The position numbers and the translations under genes were made by a program. A DNA stretch of 57,104 nt from Massilia sp. YIM B02763. GTDB lineage: Bacteria; Pseudomonadota; Gammaproteobacteria; Burkholderiales; Burkholderiaceae_D. Within the stretch, counting starts at the first letter, position 1, and each line of letters starts with the position of its first letter. Positions 49,891-57,104 of this stretch are shown here, one piece after another. Location: the NCBI RefSeq assembly GCF_030412015.1, contig NZ_JASNRD010000020.1, forward strand, positions 1 through 57,104, in the 5' to 3' direction. The notes beneath the pieces are model-generated. The model searched no databases and was not told where the DNA came from. It worked only from the letters and a program-made list of their open reading frames with translations.

Positions 49891-50643
49891 ATGAACGCCC
49901 AAGCAACCCCGAACACCGGCCGCGTCGCCCTCGTCACCGGCGCCTCGCGCGGCATCGGCGCCGCCATCGCCCGGCGCCTCGCCGAGGACGGCTTTGCCGT
50001 CGCCGTCAACTTCGCCAGCAAGCAGGCCGAGGCGGATGCCGTCGTGGCCGCGATCGAAGCCGCCGGCGGCCGCGCCTTCGCCGTGCAGGCGGACGTGGCG
50101 GACAGCGCCGCCGTCAAGCGCATGTTCGACGCCGTCGAAGGCCGCTTCGGCCGCGTCGACGTCCTCGTCAACAACGCCGGCGTGCTGCCCTACGTGACCA
50201 TCGCCGAGACCAGCGACGAGACCTTCGAACGCACCTTCGCCATCAACGTGCAGGGCACCTTCAACACGATGCGCGAAGCGGCCGCGCGCGTCAACGACGG
50301 CGGACGCATCGTCAACTTCTCCACCACCGTGCTGCACCTGGCGCCGCCCACCTATGGCGTCTACGTCGGCACCAAGGCCGCGGTGGAAGCGATGACGCGC
50401 GTGTTCTCGAAGGAGCTGCGCGGCCGCCGCATCACCTGCAACGCCGTCGCTCCGGGCCCCGTCGCCACCGAGCTGTTCTTCACCGGGAAGAGCGACGAGC
50501 AGGTGCAGCAGCTGGCCAAGGCCGCGCCGCTGGAGCGCCTGGGCGAGCCGGAGGACATCGCGCGCGTCGTGTCCTTCCTGGCCGGCCCGGACGGCGCCTG
50601 GGTCAACGGCCAGGTGCTGCGCGCCAACGGCGGCCTGGCCTGA
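49891..50643 (+). CDS. SDR family oxidoreductase (3-ketoacyl-ACP reductase-like)
   Basis: A 250-residue classical SDR: TGASRGIGAAIARRLAEDG, NNAGVLPY, catalytic Ser and YVGTKAAVEAMTRV (Tyr/Lys), and the PGPVATELF turn. The best matches by eye are glucose/3-oxoacyl-ACP reductase-like enzymes of unknown substrate. A ribosome-binding site AAGGAG precedes ATG 49891. The LysR gene begins 12 bp after the stop and the pair probably forms an operon. The upstream gap has a TATCGATA palindrome at 49816-49823. Confidence 0.88.
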   Translation: MNAQATPNTGRVALVTGASRGIGAAIARRLAEDGFAVAVNFASKQAEADAVVAAIEAAGGRAFAVQADVADSAAVKRMFDAVEGRFGRVDVLVNNAGVLPYVTIAETSDETFERTFAINVQGTFNTMREAAARVNDGGRIVNFSTTVLHLAPPTYGVYVGTKAAVEAMTRVFSKELRGRRITCNAVAPGPVATELFFTGKSDEQVQQLAKAAPLERLGEPEDIARVVSFLAGPDGAWVNGQVLRANGGLA

Positions 50644-50655
50644 GGAAAGCGGCAC

Positions 50656-51555
50656 ATGGCCAGCGCGCAGATGGACCGGTTCCAGGAGATGCAGGTATTC
50701 GTGCGCATCGTCGAGCGGCGCAGCTTCACGCTGGCCGCCCAGGACCTCCTGATCCCGCGCGCCACGGCCACCAATGCCATCAAGCGCCTTGAACAGCGTC
50801 TCGGCGTGCGCCTGCTGGAACGCACCACGCGCGCCGTGGCGCCGACCCAGGACGGCGAAGCCTACTACCAGCGCTGCGTGCGCCTGCTGGCCGACCTGGA
50901 CGAAGCGGAAGGCGCCTTCCGCGCCACCGAACCGGCGGGCCTGCTGCGCGTGAACCTGCAACCCACGCTGGCCCGCATGTTCGTGTTCCCGGCGCTGCCC
51001 GCCTTCCTGGCGCGCTACCCGCGCATCCAGCTGCACGTGGGCGAAGGCGACCGCCTGGTCGACCTGGTGCGCGAGGGCGTCGACTGCGTGCTGCGCGCGG
51101 GACCGCTGCTCGACTCCTCGATGGTGGCGCGGCGCGCGGCCGACCTGCCCCAGGCCACCGTCGCCAGCCCCGCCTACCTGGAACGCTTCGGCACGCCGCG
51201 GTCGCTGGCGGACCTGGACCGGCACCAGGCCGTGCACTACGTGTCCACCGCCACCGGCCGCCCCTACCCGCTGGAATTCGTCACGCCCGACGGCCTGCGC
51301 CTGGCCAACCCGCCGGCCGTCGTCTCCGTCACCGGCGCGGATGCCTACACGGCCGCCGCGCTGGCCGGCCTGGGGCTGGTGCAGGTGCCGCGCTACCGCA
51401 TCGCCCAGGACCTGGCCGCCGGCCTGCTGCGCGAAGTGCTGCCGGACCTGCCGCCGCCGACCTTTCCCGTGTCCGTGCTGTACCCGCGCCAGCGCCAGCT
51501 GTCGCCCCGCGTGCGCGTGTTCGCCGACTGGCTGGTCGCCTGCCTGCGCACCTGA
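50656..51555 (+). CDS. LysR-family transcriptional regulator
   Basis: A 299-residue LTTR: N-terminal winged HTH (MQVFVRIVERRSFTLAAQDLLIPRATATNAIKRLEQRLGVRLLERTTRAVAPT) and a periplasmic-binding-like effector domain (LLRVNLQPTLARMFVFPALPAFLARYPRIQLHVGEGDRLVDLVREGVDCVLRAG). It belongs to the CrgA/DmlR-like group. It lies 12 bp downstream of the SDR gene and may regulate that promoter, although LTTRs more often sit divergent to their target. A hairpin terminator follows. Confidence 0.92.
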   Translation: MASAQMDRFQEMQVFVRIVERRSFTLAAQDLLIPRATATNAIKRLEQRLGVRLLERTTRAVAPTQDGEAYYQRCVRLLADLDEAEGAFRATEPAGLLRVNLQPTLARMFVFPALPAFLARYPRIQLHVGEGDRLVDLVREGVDCVLRAGPLLDSSMVARRAADLPQATVASPAYLERFGTPRSLADLDRHQAVHYVSTATGRPYPLEFVTPDGLRLANPPAVVSVTGADAYTAAALAGLGLVQVPRYRIAQDLAAGLLREVLPDLPPPTFPVSVLYPRQRQLSPRVRVFADWLVACLRT

Positions 51556-51563
51556 GCAAACGC

Positions 51564-51600
51564 AAACCGGGGTCAGAGCCGGGGTCGGAGCCCGGTTTTT
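51564..51600 (+). terminator. Terminator/REP-like hairpin after the LysR gene
   Basis: AAACCGGG (51564-51571) pairs with CCCGGTTT (51591-51598), and TTTTT closes it at 51596-51600. The loop has two direct CCGGGGTC-RGAGCC units, a pattern reminiscent of dispersed REP elements in betaproteobacteria. Confidence 0.6.
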
Positions 51601-51719
51601 GGAAATGGTCGCGCAGCAACAACGACAGCGCGGCGCCTGCAGGCAAACTCGTGCACCGTGCGCCGTACGGCATGCCGTGGCAGAATAGGCGCAGTCCGAC
51701 AGCTCCCCGAACACAGAGC

Positions 51720-53612
51720 ATGCAGATCCCATCCCTCCCCCTCGACGAAGCCCGGCGCCTGACCGCGCTGCATGCGACCCGCCTGCTGCACAGCCAGCCC
51801 GACGACGCCTTCGACCGCATCACCCGCATGGCGTCGCGCCTGCTCAAGATGCCGATGGCGACCGTGTCCCTGGTGGACAAGGACATCCAGTGGTTCAAAT
51901 CGCGCTGCGGCATCGACGTCGACCGGACCGGGCGCGACGTCTCCTTCTGCGCCCACGCGATCCTCGACCACGAGCCCCTCGTCGTGCCCGATGCCGCGCT
52001 CGACGCGCGCTTCGCCGACAACCCGCTCGTGACGGGGCCGCCGCACGTGCGCTTCTATGCCGGCGTGCAGCTGTATTCGATCGACCGCATGCCGCTGGGC
52101 ACCCTGTGCGTGCTGGATCGCGTCCCGCGCCACCTGTCCGAGGACGAGCTCGATATCCTGCGCGACCTGGCGCGCATGGCCGAGCAGCTGATCCACCACC
52201 GCCAGCTGGCCAGCGCGGCCCAGTCCCTCCATTCCCACGTGTACGTCGAGCCGGGCGCGAGCGGCGAGCTGTCGGCGGCGGCGGGCCAGGTCGAGTTCCT
52301 GCTCAACCACGACGCGCTGACGGGCCTGGCCAACCGCCAGTCCCTCGTGCGCACCATCGAGCAGAACCTGGGCAACTGGGGCAAGGCGAGCATCCAGACC
52401 CTCGTGGCGACGATCAACATCGACAAGTTCAAGCGCCTGAACGAGCTGCTCGGCCACCACGCGGGCGACAAGGCCCTGGTCGCCGTCACCTGGAGCCTGC
52501 AGAGCCTCCTGCGCCCCGGCGACACGCTGGCGCGCGCCGGCAACGACGAGTTCGTGCTGCTGCTGCCCGGCCTGGGCGACGACGCCGTCGCGCGCGACCG
52601 CCTGCGCCAGCTGATGCAGGCCGTGAACCGCGAGTTCAAGTCCGGCGGCGGCACGGTGCCCCTCACCTGCAGCATCGGCTACGCGATCTTCCCGCAGGAT
52701 GGCGGCAACGGCGACGTGCTGCTGAACCACGCGACGATGGCCACGCGCCGCGCCAAGGAACTGGGCGGCGGCCAGATCCAGCGCTTTTCCGACGAACTGC
52801 ACCGCGCCGTGCAGCGCAAGCTGACGCTGGAAACCCAGCTGCGCCAGGCCATCGTCAACGACCAGCTGTACCTGGTCTACCAGCCCAAGATCGGCCTGCG
52901 CGACGGCGCCGTCGCCGGGCTGGAGGTGCTGCTGCGCTGGCAGCACCCCGAGCACGGCACCATCTCGCCCGTCGAATTCATCCCCATCGCCGAGGACTCG
53001 GGACTCATCGTCGAGATCGGCGAATGGGTGCTGCGCGGCGCCGTCGCCCAGGCCGGCGCGTGGCGGGCCGCCGGCGTGCCCCCGGTGCCGGTGGCGGTGA
53101 ACCTGTCGGCGCGCCAGTTCCTGCGCACCGACATCGTCGCCACCGTGGCCGGCGTGGTGCGCGACGCCGCCCTGCCGCCCGGCGCGCTGGAACTGGAACT
53201 CACCGAAAGCATGTCGATCGACGACCCGCAGCGCAGCAGCGCGCTGATGCACCAGCTGCGCGAACTCGGCATCGCGCTGAGCATCGACGATTTCGGCACC
53301 GGCTATTCGAGCCTGAGCTACCTGAAGCGCCTACCCGTCGACAAGCTCAAGATCGACCGCTCCTTCGTGCTGGACGTGCACCAGAGCGCGGAGTCGCTGG
53401 CGATGGTGCAGGCCATCATCGCGATGGCCCACAGCCTGCATCTGGAGGTGATCGCCGAGGGCGTCGACAAGGCCGAACAGTACCAGGCGCTGCGCGCCGC
53501 GGGCTGCGACCAGATCCAGGGCTTTTATTTCAGCCCTCCGCTGGAGGCGCAGGCGTGCGCGGAGTATTTACGGCTGCACGGCACCCAGGCAGACGGGCTC
53601 TCCGCCTCCTGA
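51720..53612 (+). CDS. GAF-GGDEF-EAL protein with a degenerate GGDEF
   Basis: A 630-residue cytoplasmic protein: GAF domain (about 15-170), GGDEF domain (about 195-365) and EAL domain (about 375-625). The GGDEF active-site motif reads A-G-N-D-E-F at 273-278, so the second Gly is Asn and cyclase activity is doubtful. The EAL motif reads E402-V-L, a substitution found in many active phosphodiesterases; DDFGTGYSS and IEL/ELTES segments are kept. It probably breaks down c-di-GMP, with the GGDEF domain acting as a GTP or allosteric site. The start at 51720 matches the beginning of the GAF domain; upstream codons are low-complexity. Confidence 0.9.
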   Translation: MQIPSLPLDEARRLTALHATRLLHSQPDDAFDRITRMASRLLKMPMATVSLVDKDIQWFKSRCGIDVDRTGRDVSFCAHAILDHEPLVVPDAALDARFADNPLVTGPPHVRFYAGVQLYSIDRMPLGTLCVLDRVPRHLSEDELDILRDLARMAEQLIHHRQLASAAQSLHSHVYVEPGASGELSAAAGQVEFLLNHDALTGLANRQSLVRTIEQNLGNWGKASIQTLVATINIDKFKRLNELLGHHAGDKALVAVTWSLQSLLRPGDTLARAGNDEFVLLLPGLGDDAVARDRLRQLMQAVNREFKSGGGTVPLTCSIGYAIFPQDGGNGDVLLNHATMATRRAKELGGGQIQRFSDELHRAVQRKLTLETQLRQAIVNDQLYLVYQPKIGLRDGAVAGLEVLLRWQHPEHGTISPVEFIPIAEDSGLIVEIGEWVLRGAVAQAGAWRAAGVPPVPVAVNLSARQFLRTDIVATVAGVVRDAALPPGALELELTESMSIDDPQRSSALMHQLRELGIALSIDDFGTGYSSLSYLKRLPVDKLKIDRSFVLDVHQSAESLAMVQAIIAMAHSLHLEVIAEGVDKAEQYQALRAAGCDQIQGFYFSPPLEAQACAEYLRLHGTQADGLSAS

Positions 53613-53914
53613 CGGACGGCCTGCCGGGCCGCTCCGCAAGCCGGCTCTTTAGCACTTCAACAACACTTGGCTTCCCACCCGCACGCCCGTGCGGTACAGT
53701 CGCTCATCTGCCGCATTTCATCCGGTTTTGTTCCGGATTCGATCCGTTACATGGGGTCGACAATTCGCCGCTGATCTATTTGTACAATTGTGGCTTACCC
53801 ATTACAATTGATTACAATCGTGACACGGCGCGTTGCCAAATTCAAGGCCGCGCGCTGACCGTCCCCGGAGCCCCAACAGCCCGGCCATTACAACCTCAGC
53901 AGAAGTGCAACAAC
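53613..53914. promoter_or_regulatory. Leader of the TetR gene with phased TACAATTG repeats
   Basis: A 302-bp gap without a supportable gene. Near its end TACAATTG occurs at 53783 and 53803, and TACAATCG at 53813, giving 10-base units (TGTACAATTG, ATTACAATTG, ATTACAATCG) starting at 53781, 53801 and 53811: 20 and 10 bp apart, on one helix face. The TACAAT at 53803 could be a -10 with TTGTAC 17 bases upstream. The units are candidate operators for the TetR protein (autoregulation) or another factor. Confidence 0.45.
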
Positions 53915-54475
53915 ATGCGTTACTCGAGTAACCATAAGGCAGAAACCCGAAAGCGCATCATCGGCGAAGCGTCGCGCCGCTTCCGCAAGGACGGCGTCGA
54001 AGGCACCGGCCTGGTCCCCCTGATGAAGGCGCTGGGTCTGACCCATGGCGGCTTCTATGCCCATTTCGCATCGAAGGATGCATTGGTGGAGGCGTCGCTC
54101 GCATCGGCCGCCGAACAGGCCTTCGAGCGCTGGCCCGAGCCGCGCGATTCGGACGAACTGCTGGCCTTCGTGGCCAGCTACCTGTCGCCCGAGCACCGCG
54201 ACAACCCCGACGAAGGCTGTCCCCTCCCCAGCCTGTGCGCCGAACTCGGCCTGCGCGGCAGCCCCAGCGACACGAGCGACATCGTGGTCCAGCGCATGAC
54301 GCAGCGCCTCGAAGGCGCGGAACTGCGCAGCGCGCCGCCGGAACGCAGCCTCGTGGCGCTGGCCGCGATGGTCGGTGCGATCACGCTGGCGCGCGCCGTC
54401 AAGGATCCGGCCGCATCGGACCAGATCCTCGCCGCCGTGCGGTCGGCGATCCGGGCGCCGTCGCAGGAAACCTGA
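53915..54475 (+). CDS. TetR-family transcriptional regulator
   Basis: A 186-residue repressor with an N-terminal TetR HTH (AETRKRIIGEASRRFRKDGVEGTGLVPLMKALGLTHGGFYAHFASKDALVEASL) and a C-terminal ligand domain. The sequence type resembles AcrR/NemR-like regulators of drug exporters. Its stop abuts the convergent NodT-type gene with no gap. By location it is the best candidate regulator of the exporter at 54476-57104. Start ATG 53915 has only a weak site (CAGAAG). Confidence 0.9.
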   Translation: MRYSSNHKAETRKRIIGEASRRFRKDGVEGTGLVPLMKALGLTHGGFYAHFASKDALVEASLASAAEQAFERWPEPRDSDELLAFVASYLSPEHRDNPDEGCPLPSLCAELGLRGSPSDTSDIVVQRMTQRLEGAELRSAPPERSLVALAAMVGAITLARAVKDPAASDQILAAVRSAIRAPSQET

Positions 54476-55918
54476 TCACCAGCCGCCGCCGAGCGCTCGG
54501 AAAGTCGCGACAAGCGCGCGGCCGGCTTCCGTCTCGGATTGCGCGAGGCGGTCCTGCGCATCGAGCTGGTCGCGCTCCAGCTCCAGTTCGTCCATGAGGC
54601 TCGCGGCGCCGCCGACGTAAGCTTCATGGGCCTGGTCGCGTGCCCGGCCCGCGGCTTCCGCCTGGCGCGCCAGCGCCGCCTGTTCCGCGCGCAGCCAGCT
54701 GGAGGCCAGCAGGCCGTTCTCGACGTCCTCGGTCGCACGCAGCATCGCCTGGCGATAGGCCAGCAAGGCTTCGCGCCGTGCGGCCGTGGCGCGCGCGACC
54801 TCCATGTCGATCGCGCCGAAGTCGAACAGCCGCCAACGCAGGCCCAGCAGTGCAGCCGGCTGGAAGTTCGCGCCGCTCGGCACGCCTGTCCGCAAGCTCT
54901 CCATGCCCAGCAAGACACTCAGCGACGCCTTCGGGTAATACTCCGCGCGCGCCACCTGCACACCCGCCCCGGCTGCCGCCAGGCGCCGTTCGGCCGCGAC
55001 GACGTCCGGCCGGCGCCTCAGCAGCTCGGCCGGGGACAGCCTGCCGGCCAGCGCAGGCGTGCGCAGCGGCGCCGTCGACGTCGCGATCCGCCCCGCCGTG
55101 CTGCCCGGCGTCACGCCCAGCAGCACGTCGATGCGGTTCAGCTGGGTCTCTATCTGCGCCTGCAGCGCAGGCATGCCCGCCTCCACCTGCGCCACGCGCG
55201 CCTCCGCCTGCGCCTGTTCGCCCAGCGTCGCCAGGCCGTCCTCGCGCCGCGCCAGTACCAGGCGCAGCAATTCGCGGTCGTCGCGCAGTCGCCGCTCCGC
55301 CAGCGCCAAGCGCAACCGCGCGCCCCGTACCCGGAAATAACTGTCTGCCACTTCCGCCACCAGCGAAACCCGCACGCCCAGTTGCTGCGCCTGGGCCACC
55401 TCGGCTTCGGCCCGGCGCTGGTCGCGGGCACTTCGCAAGCCGCCGCCGATGTCCAGCTCCCAGCTCGCCGCCAGCGCTTCGCTGCGCAGCACGGGGCTGC
55501 GGTCGTAGCCGGGGAAGCGGCTGCCGATGCGTCCCAGCGGACTTTCCAGCGACTGCTGCTCAGCCCTGAACGACGCCTGCGCGTCCAGGCGCGGCAGCAG
55601 CGCCGCACCGGCGATGCCAGCCGCCGCGCGCGCCTGCTCGACGCGCGCCACCGCCGCTTGCAGGTCCAGGTTCTGGGCCAGCGCCAGTTCGATCAGCCGC
55701 GTCAGGTCCGGATCCTCGAACTGCAGCCACCAGCGGTCCAGGGCCGGCGCCGGGACGGTAGCCGCCCCGCCGTCCGGCGCGTGCCGGAAAGCCGCCGCCG
55801 TCTCGATCTGCGGCGCCGTGTCGGGGCGCTGGGCCGCGCAGGCCGAGAGCAGTGCCGCCGCGATCGCCGCGATCGCCGACCGCGCGGCAGGTTTCATTCC
55901 CATTCGTGCTGCATCCAT
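54476..55918 (-). CDS. NodT-type outer membrane factor lipoprotein
   Basis: A 480-residue outer-membrane channel of the NodT/OprM family. Lipobox LLSACA near residue 27; then ALDRWWLQFEDPDLTRLIELALAQNLDLQAAVARVEQARA, LRRRPDVVAAERRLAAAGAGVQVARAEYYPKASLS and coil segments that repeat twice. It would supply the exit duct for the divergently encoded EmrA/EmrB-type exporter. GAGGACCAG precedes the ATG at 55918. The stop touches the TetR stop. Confidence 0.92.
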   Translation of the reverse strand: MDAARMGMKPAARSAIAAIAAALLSACAAQRPDTAPQIETAAAFRHAPDGGAATVPAPALDRWWLQFEDPDLTRLIELALAQNLDLQAAVARVEQARAAAGIAGAALLPRLDAQASFRAEQQSLESPLGRIGSRFPGYDRSPVLRSEALAASWELDIGGGLRSARDQRRAEAEVAQAQQLGVRVSLVAEVADSYFRVRGARLRLALAERRLRDDRELLRLVLARREDGLATLGEQAQAEARVAQVEAGMPALQAQIETQLNRIDVLLGVTPGSTAGRIATSTAPLRTPALAGRLSPAELLRRRPDVVAAERRLAAAGAGVQVARAEYYPKASLSVLLGMESLRTGVPSGANFQPAALLGLRWRLFDFGAIDMEVARATAARREALLAYRQAMLRATEDVENGLLASSWLRAEQAALARQAEAAGRARDQAHEAYVGGAASLMDELELERDQLDAQDRLAQSETEAGRALVATFRALGGGW

Positions 55919-55935
55919 CTGGTCCTCGCCTAGTT

Positions 55936-55989
55936 ACTTGCATGATGAAAGTCGCAAGTGTATAGTGACTTGCATTTTGAAAGCAACAA
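55936..55989. promoter_or_regulatory. Repeats in the divergent exporter promoter
   Basis: A unit ACTTGCAT-N2-TGAAAG-N3-CAA occurs at 55936 and again at 55968, a 32-bp period. ACTTGC (55936-55941) also pairs with GCAAGT (55954-55959). TTGCAT (55938-55943) and TATAGT (55961-55966) are 17 bases apart and could be the emrA promoter, covered by the repeats. It lies in the 85-bp gap between the two exporter genes, so one regulator could control both directions. Confidence 0.5.
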
Positions 55990-56003
55990 GAGGATAGATT
56001 GTC

Positions 56004-57095
56004 ATGACGACTGCCGCTCCCCAGGATATCGCCGTCGGCGCCGCCCCGCGCAAGCCAACGCGCAAGCACATCAAGGCCGCCGCCGGCGGCGCCATCGCCG
56101 CCGTGGCGCTCGCCGCATACGGCGTGCACTGGTGGACCGAAGGCCGCTTCATCGAGAAGACGGACGATGCCTATGTTGGCGCCGACACCGTGGTGCTGCG
56201 CCCGAAGGTCCCCGGCTACATCGCCGAGGAGCACGTAGCCGACAACCAGGCAGTCAAAAAGGGCGAGCTGTTGTACCGCATCGACGACCGCGACTACCGT
56301 GCCGCGGTGGCGAAAGCCGAAGCCGCAGTGGCGGCGCAGCAAGCGCTGCTGGACAACCTGGCGGCGACGCGCCGCCAGCAGCGGGCGGTCGTGCAGCAGA
56401 CCGAGGCCGGGGTCGCGGCCAGCGCCGCCGAACTGGCGCGGGCGCGCGACGACGACGCGCGCTACCGCAGCCTGGCGGGCAAGGCCGCCGTCTCGCTGCA
56501 GAGCGCCCAGCGCGCGGAGGCGGCGTGGAAGGAAGCGCAGGCGAACGGCGCGAAGGCGCGCGCGACGCAGCTGGCAGCCGAACGCGAGCTCGACGTAATC
56601 GCCTCGCGCGCCGCGCAGGCCACGGCCGCGCTGGACCAGGCCCGCGCCGAACTGGAGCTGGCGCGCCTGAACCTGGCCTATACCGAGGTACGCGCCCCGG
56701 CCGACGGCGTGGTCGGCAACCGCCGTGCGCGCGCCGGCGCCTATGCCCAGGCCGGCGAGCATCTCGTGTCCCTGATCCCGGCGCGCGGCCTGTGGATCGA
56801 CGCCAACTTCAAGGAAGACCAGCTCGCACGGCTGCATCCTGGCCAGCGCGCCGAGATCGAGGCGGATGCGCTGCCGGGCAAGGTCTTCCACGGACGCGTG
56901 CAGAGTCTTGCCCCGGCCACCGGTGCCCAGTTCAGCGTCCTGCCGCCGGAAAACGCCACCGGCAACTTCACCAAGATCGTCCAGCGCGTGCCGGTGCGCA
57001 TCGTGCTCGACGAGGCCGACGGCGCACTCGGGCGGCTGCGTCCCGGCTTGTCCGTCACGGCCACGGTCGACTCGCGCGACGGCCGCCAGCCATGA
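56004..57095 (+). CDS. emrA: EmrA/HlyD-family membrane fusion protein
   Basis: A 363-residue periplasmic adaptor. One N-terminal membrane anchor (about 30-46), then the EmrA-like entry TDDAYVGADTVVLRPKVPGYIAEEHVADNQAVKKGELLYRIDDRDY, a long alpha-helical hairpin (about 90-215) and the second lipoyl half TEVRAPADGVVGNRRARAGAYAQAG, ending with barrel segments. It links the inner-membrane MFS pump to the NodT channel. AGAGGA is 8 bases before ATG 56004. Its stop overlaps the next start (ATGA). Confidence 0.92.
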   Translation: MTTAAPQDIAVGAAPRKPTRKHIKAAAGGAIAAVALAAYGVHWWTEGRFIEKTDDAYVGADTVVLRPKVPGYIAEEHVADNQAVKKGELLYRIDDRDYRAAVAKAEAAVAAQQALLDNLAATRRQQRAVVQQTEAGVAASAAELARARDDDARYRSLAGKAAVSLQSAQRAEAAWKEAQANGAKARATQLAAERELDVIASRAAQATAALDQARAELELARLNLAYTEVRAPADGVVGNRRARAGAYAQAGEHLVSLIPARGLWIDANFKEDQLARLHPGQRAEIEADALPGKVFHGRVQSLAPATGAQFSVLPPENATGNFTKIVQRVPVRIVLDEADGALGRLRPGLSVTATVDSRDGRQP

Positions 57096-57104
57096 GCGGA
57101 CTGC
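57092..57104 (+). CDS. Start of the next gene, probably EmrB-type MFS pump (cut by window end)
   Basis: ATGAGCGGACTG begins here, its ATG overlapping the emrA stop by 4 bp. Only four codons are visible, so the identity rests on the position after an EmrA-type gene. Confidence 0.4.

Overview
The window is GC-rich, gene-dense bacterial chromosome. Protein families, codon bias, the fused MrpAB antiporter, the RhlE helicase, the NodT and EmrA exporters and the many two-component and cyclic-di-GMP genes point to a betaproteobacterium of order Burkholderiales. An Oxalobacteraceae member close to Massilia or Telluria is likely; this placement is inference from family resemblance, as there is no rRNA in the window. 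I saw no tRNA, rRNA, CRISPR array, insertion sequence or prophage.

Layout. 0-9 kb: a GT9 glycosyltransferase, a small HhH-like protein, a REC-kinase-REC hybrid, a hemerythrin, a NarL-type kinase, a type II NADH dehydrogenase, an exported His/Gly/Arg-rich protein, an acyltransferase and a tiny lipoprotein. 9-19 kb: RhlE helicase, a Dabb protein, PBP2 (mrdA), then a complete six-gene Mrp/Pha Na+(K+)/H+ antiporter operon on the minus strand. 19-26 kb: a lipoprotein metallophosphatase behind a Pho-box-like site and overlapping a di-heme peroxidase; a 25-residue membrane peptide; a PatZ-type lysine acetyltransferase; a CDF metal transporter. 26-32 kb: a beta-propeller histidine kinase facing its probable LuxR regulator, a small membrane protein with a GlxA-type AraC regulator, and two small genes.

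32-40 kb is a copper region. A Cys/His-rich exported protein is followed by a tightly coupled set (His-rich exported protein, TolC-like lipoprotein, Tat-exported multicopper oxidase). Next come two paralogous outer-membrane barrels with conserved leaders, then copA. Here copA runs in frame, with no stop, into a copZ-like chaperone domain that keeps its own Shine-Dalgarno and ATG. A CueR-type promoter for copA overlaps the stop codon of tssG, the end of an isolated tssF-tssG pair.

43-57 kb: SDR enzymes, two GGDEF/EAL proteins (one with a degenerate GGDEF), a FixL/FixJ-like kinase-regulator pair plus a single-domain receiver behind a perfect palindrome, a LysR gene, and a TetR gene next to a NodT/EmrA(/EmrB) drug exporter whose last gene is cut off by the window end.

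The most interesting signals are the CopA-CopZ fusion with a retained internal start, the copA promoter built into the end of tssG, the orphan tssFG pair, two candidate leaderless genes near 31.6-32.1 kb, the duplicated porin leader, and the Pho-box-like promoter of the phosphatase-peroxidase pair.
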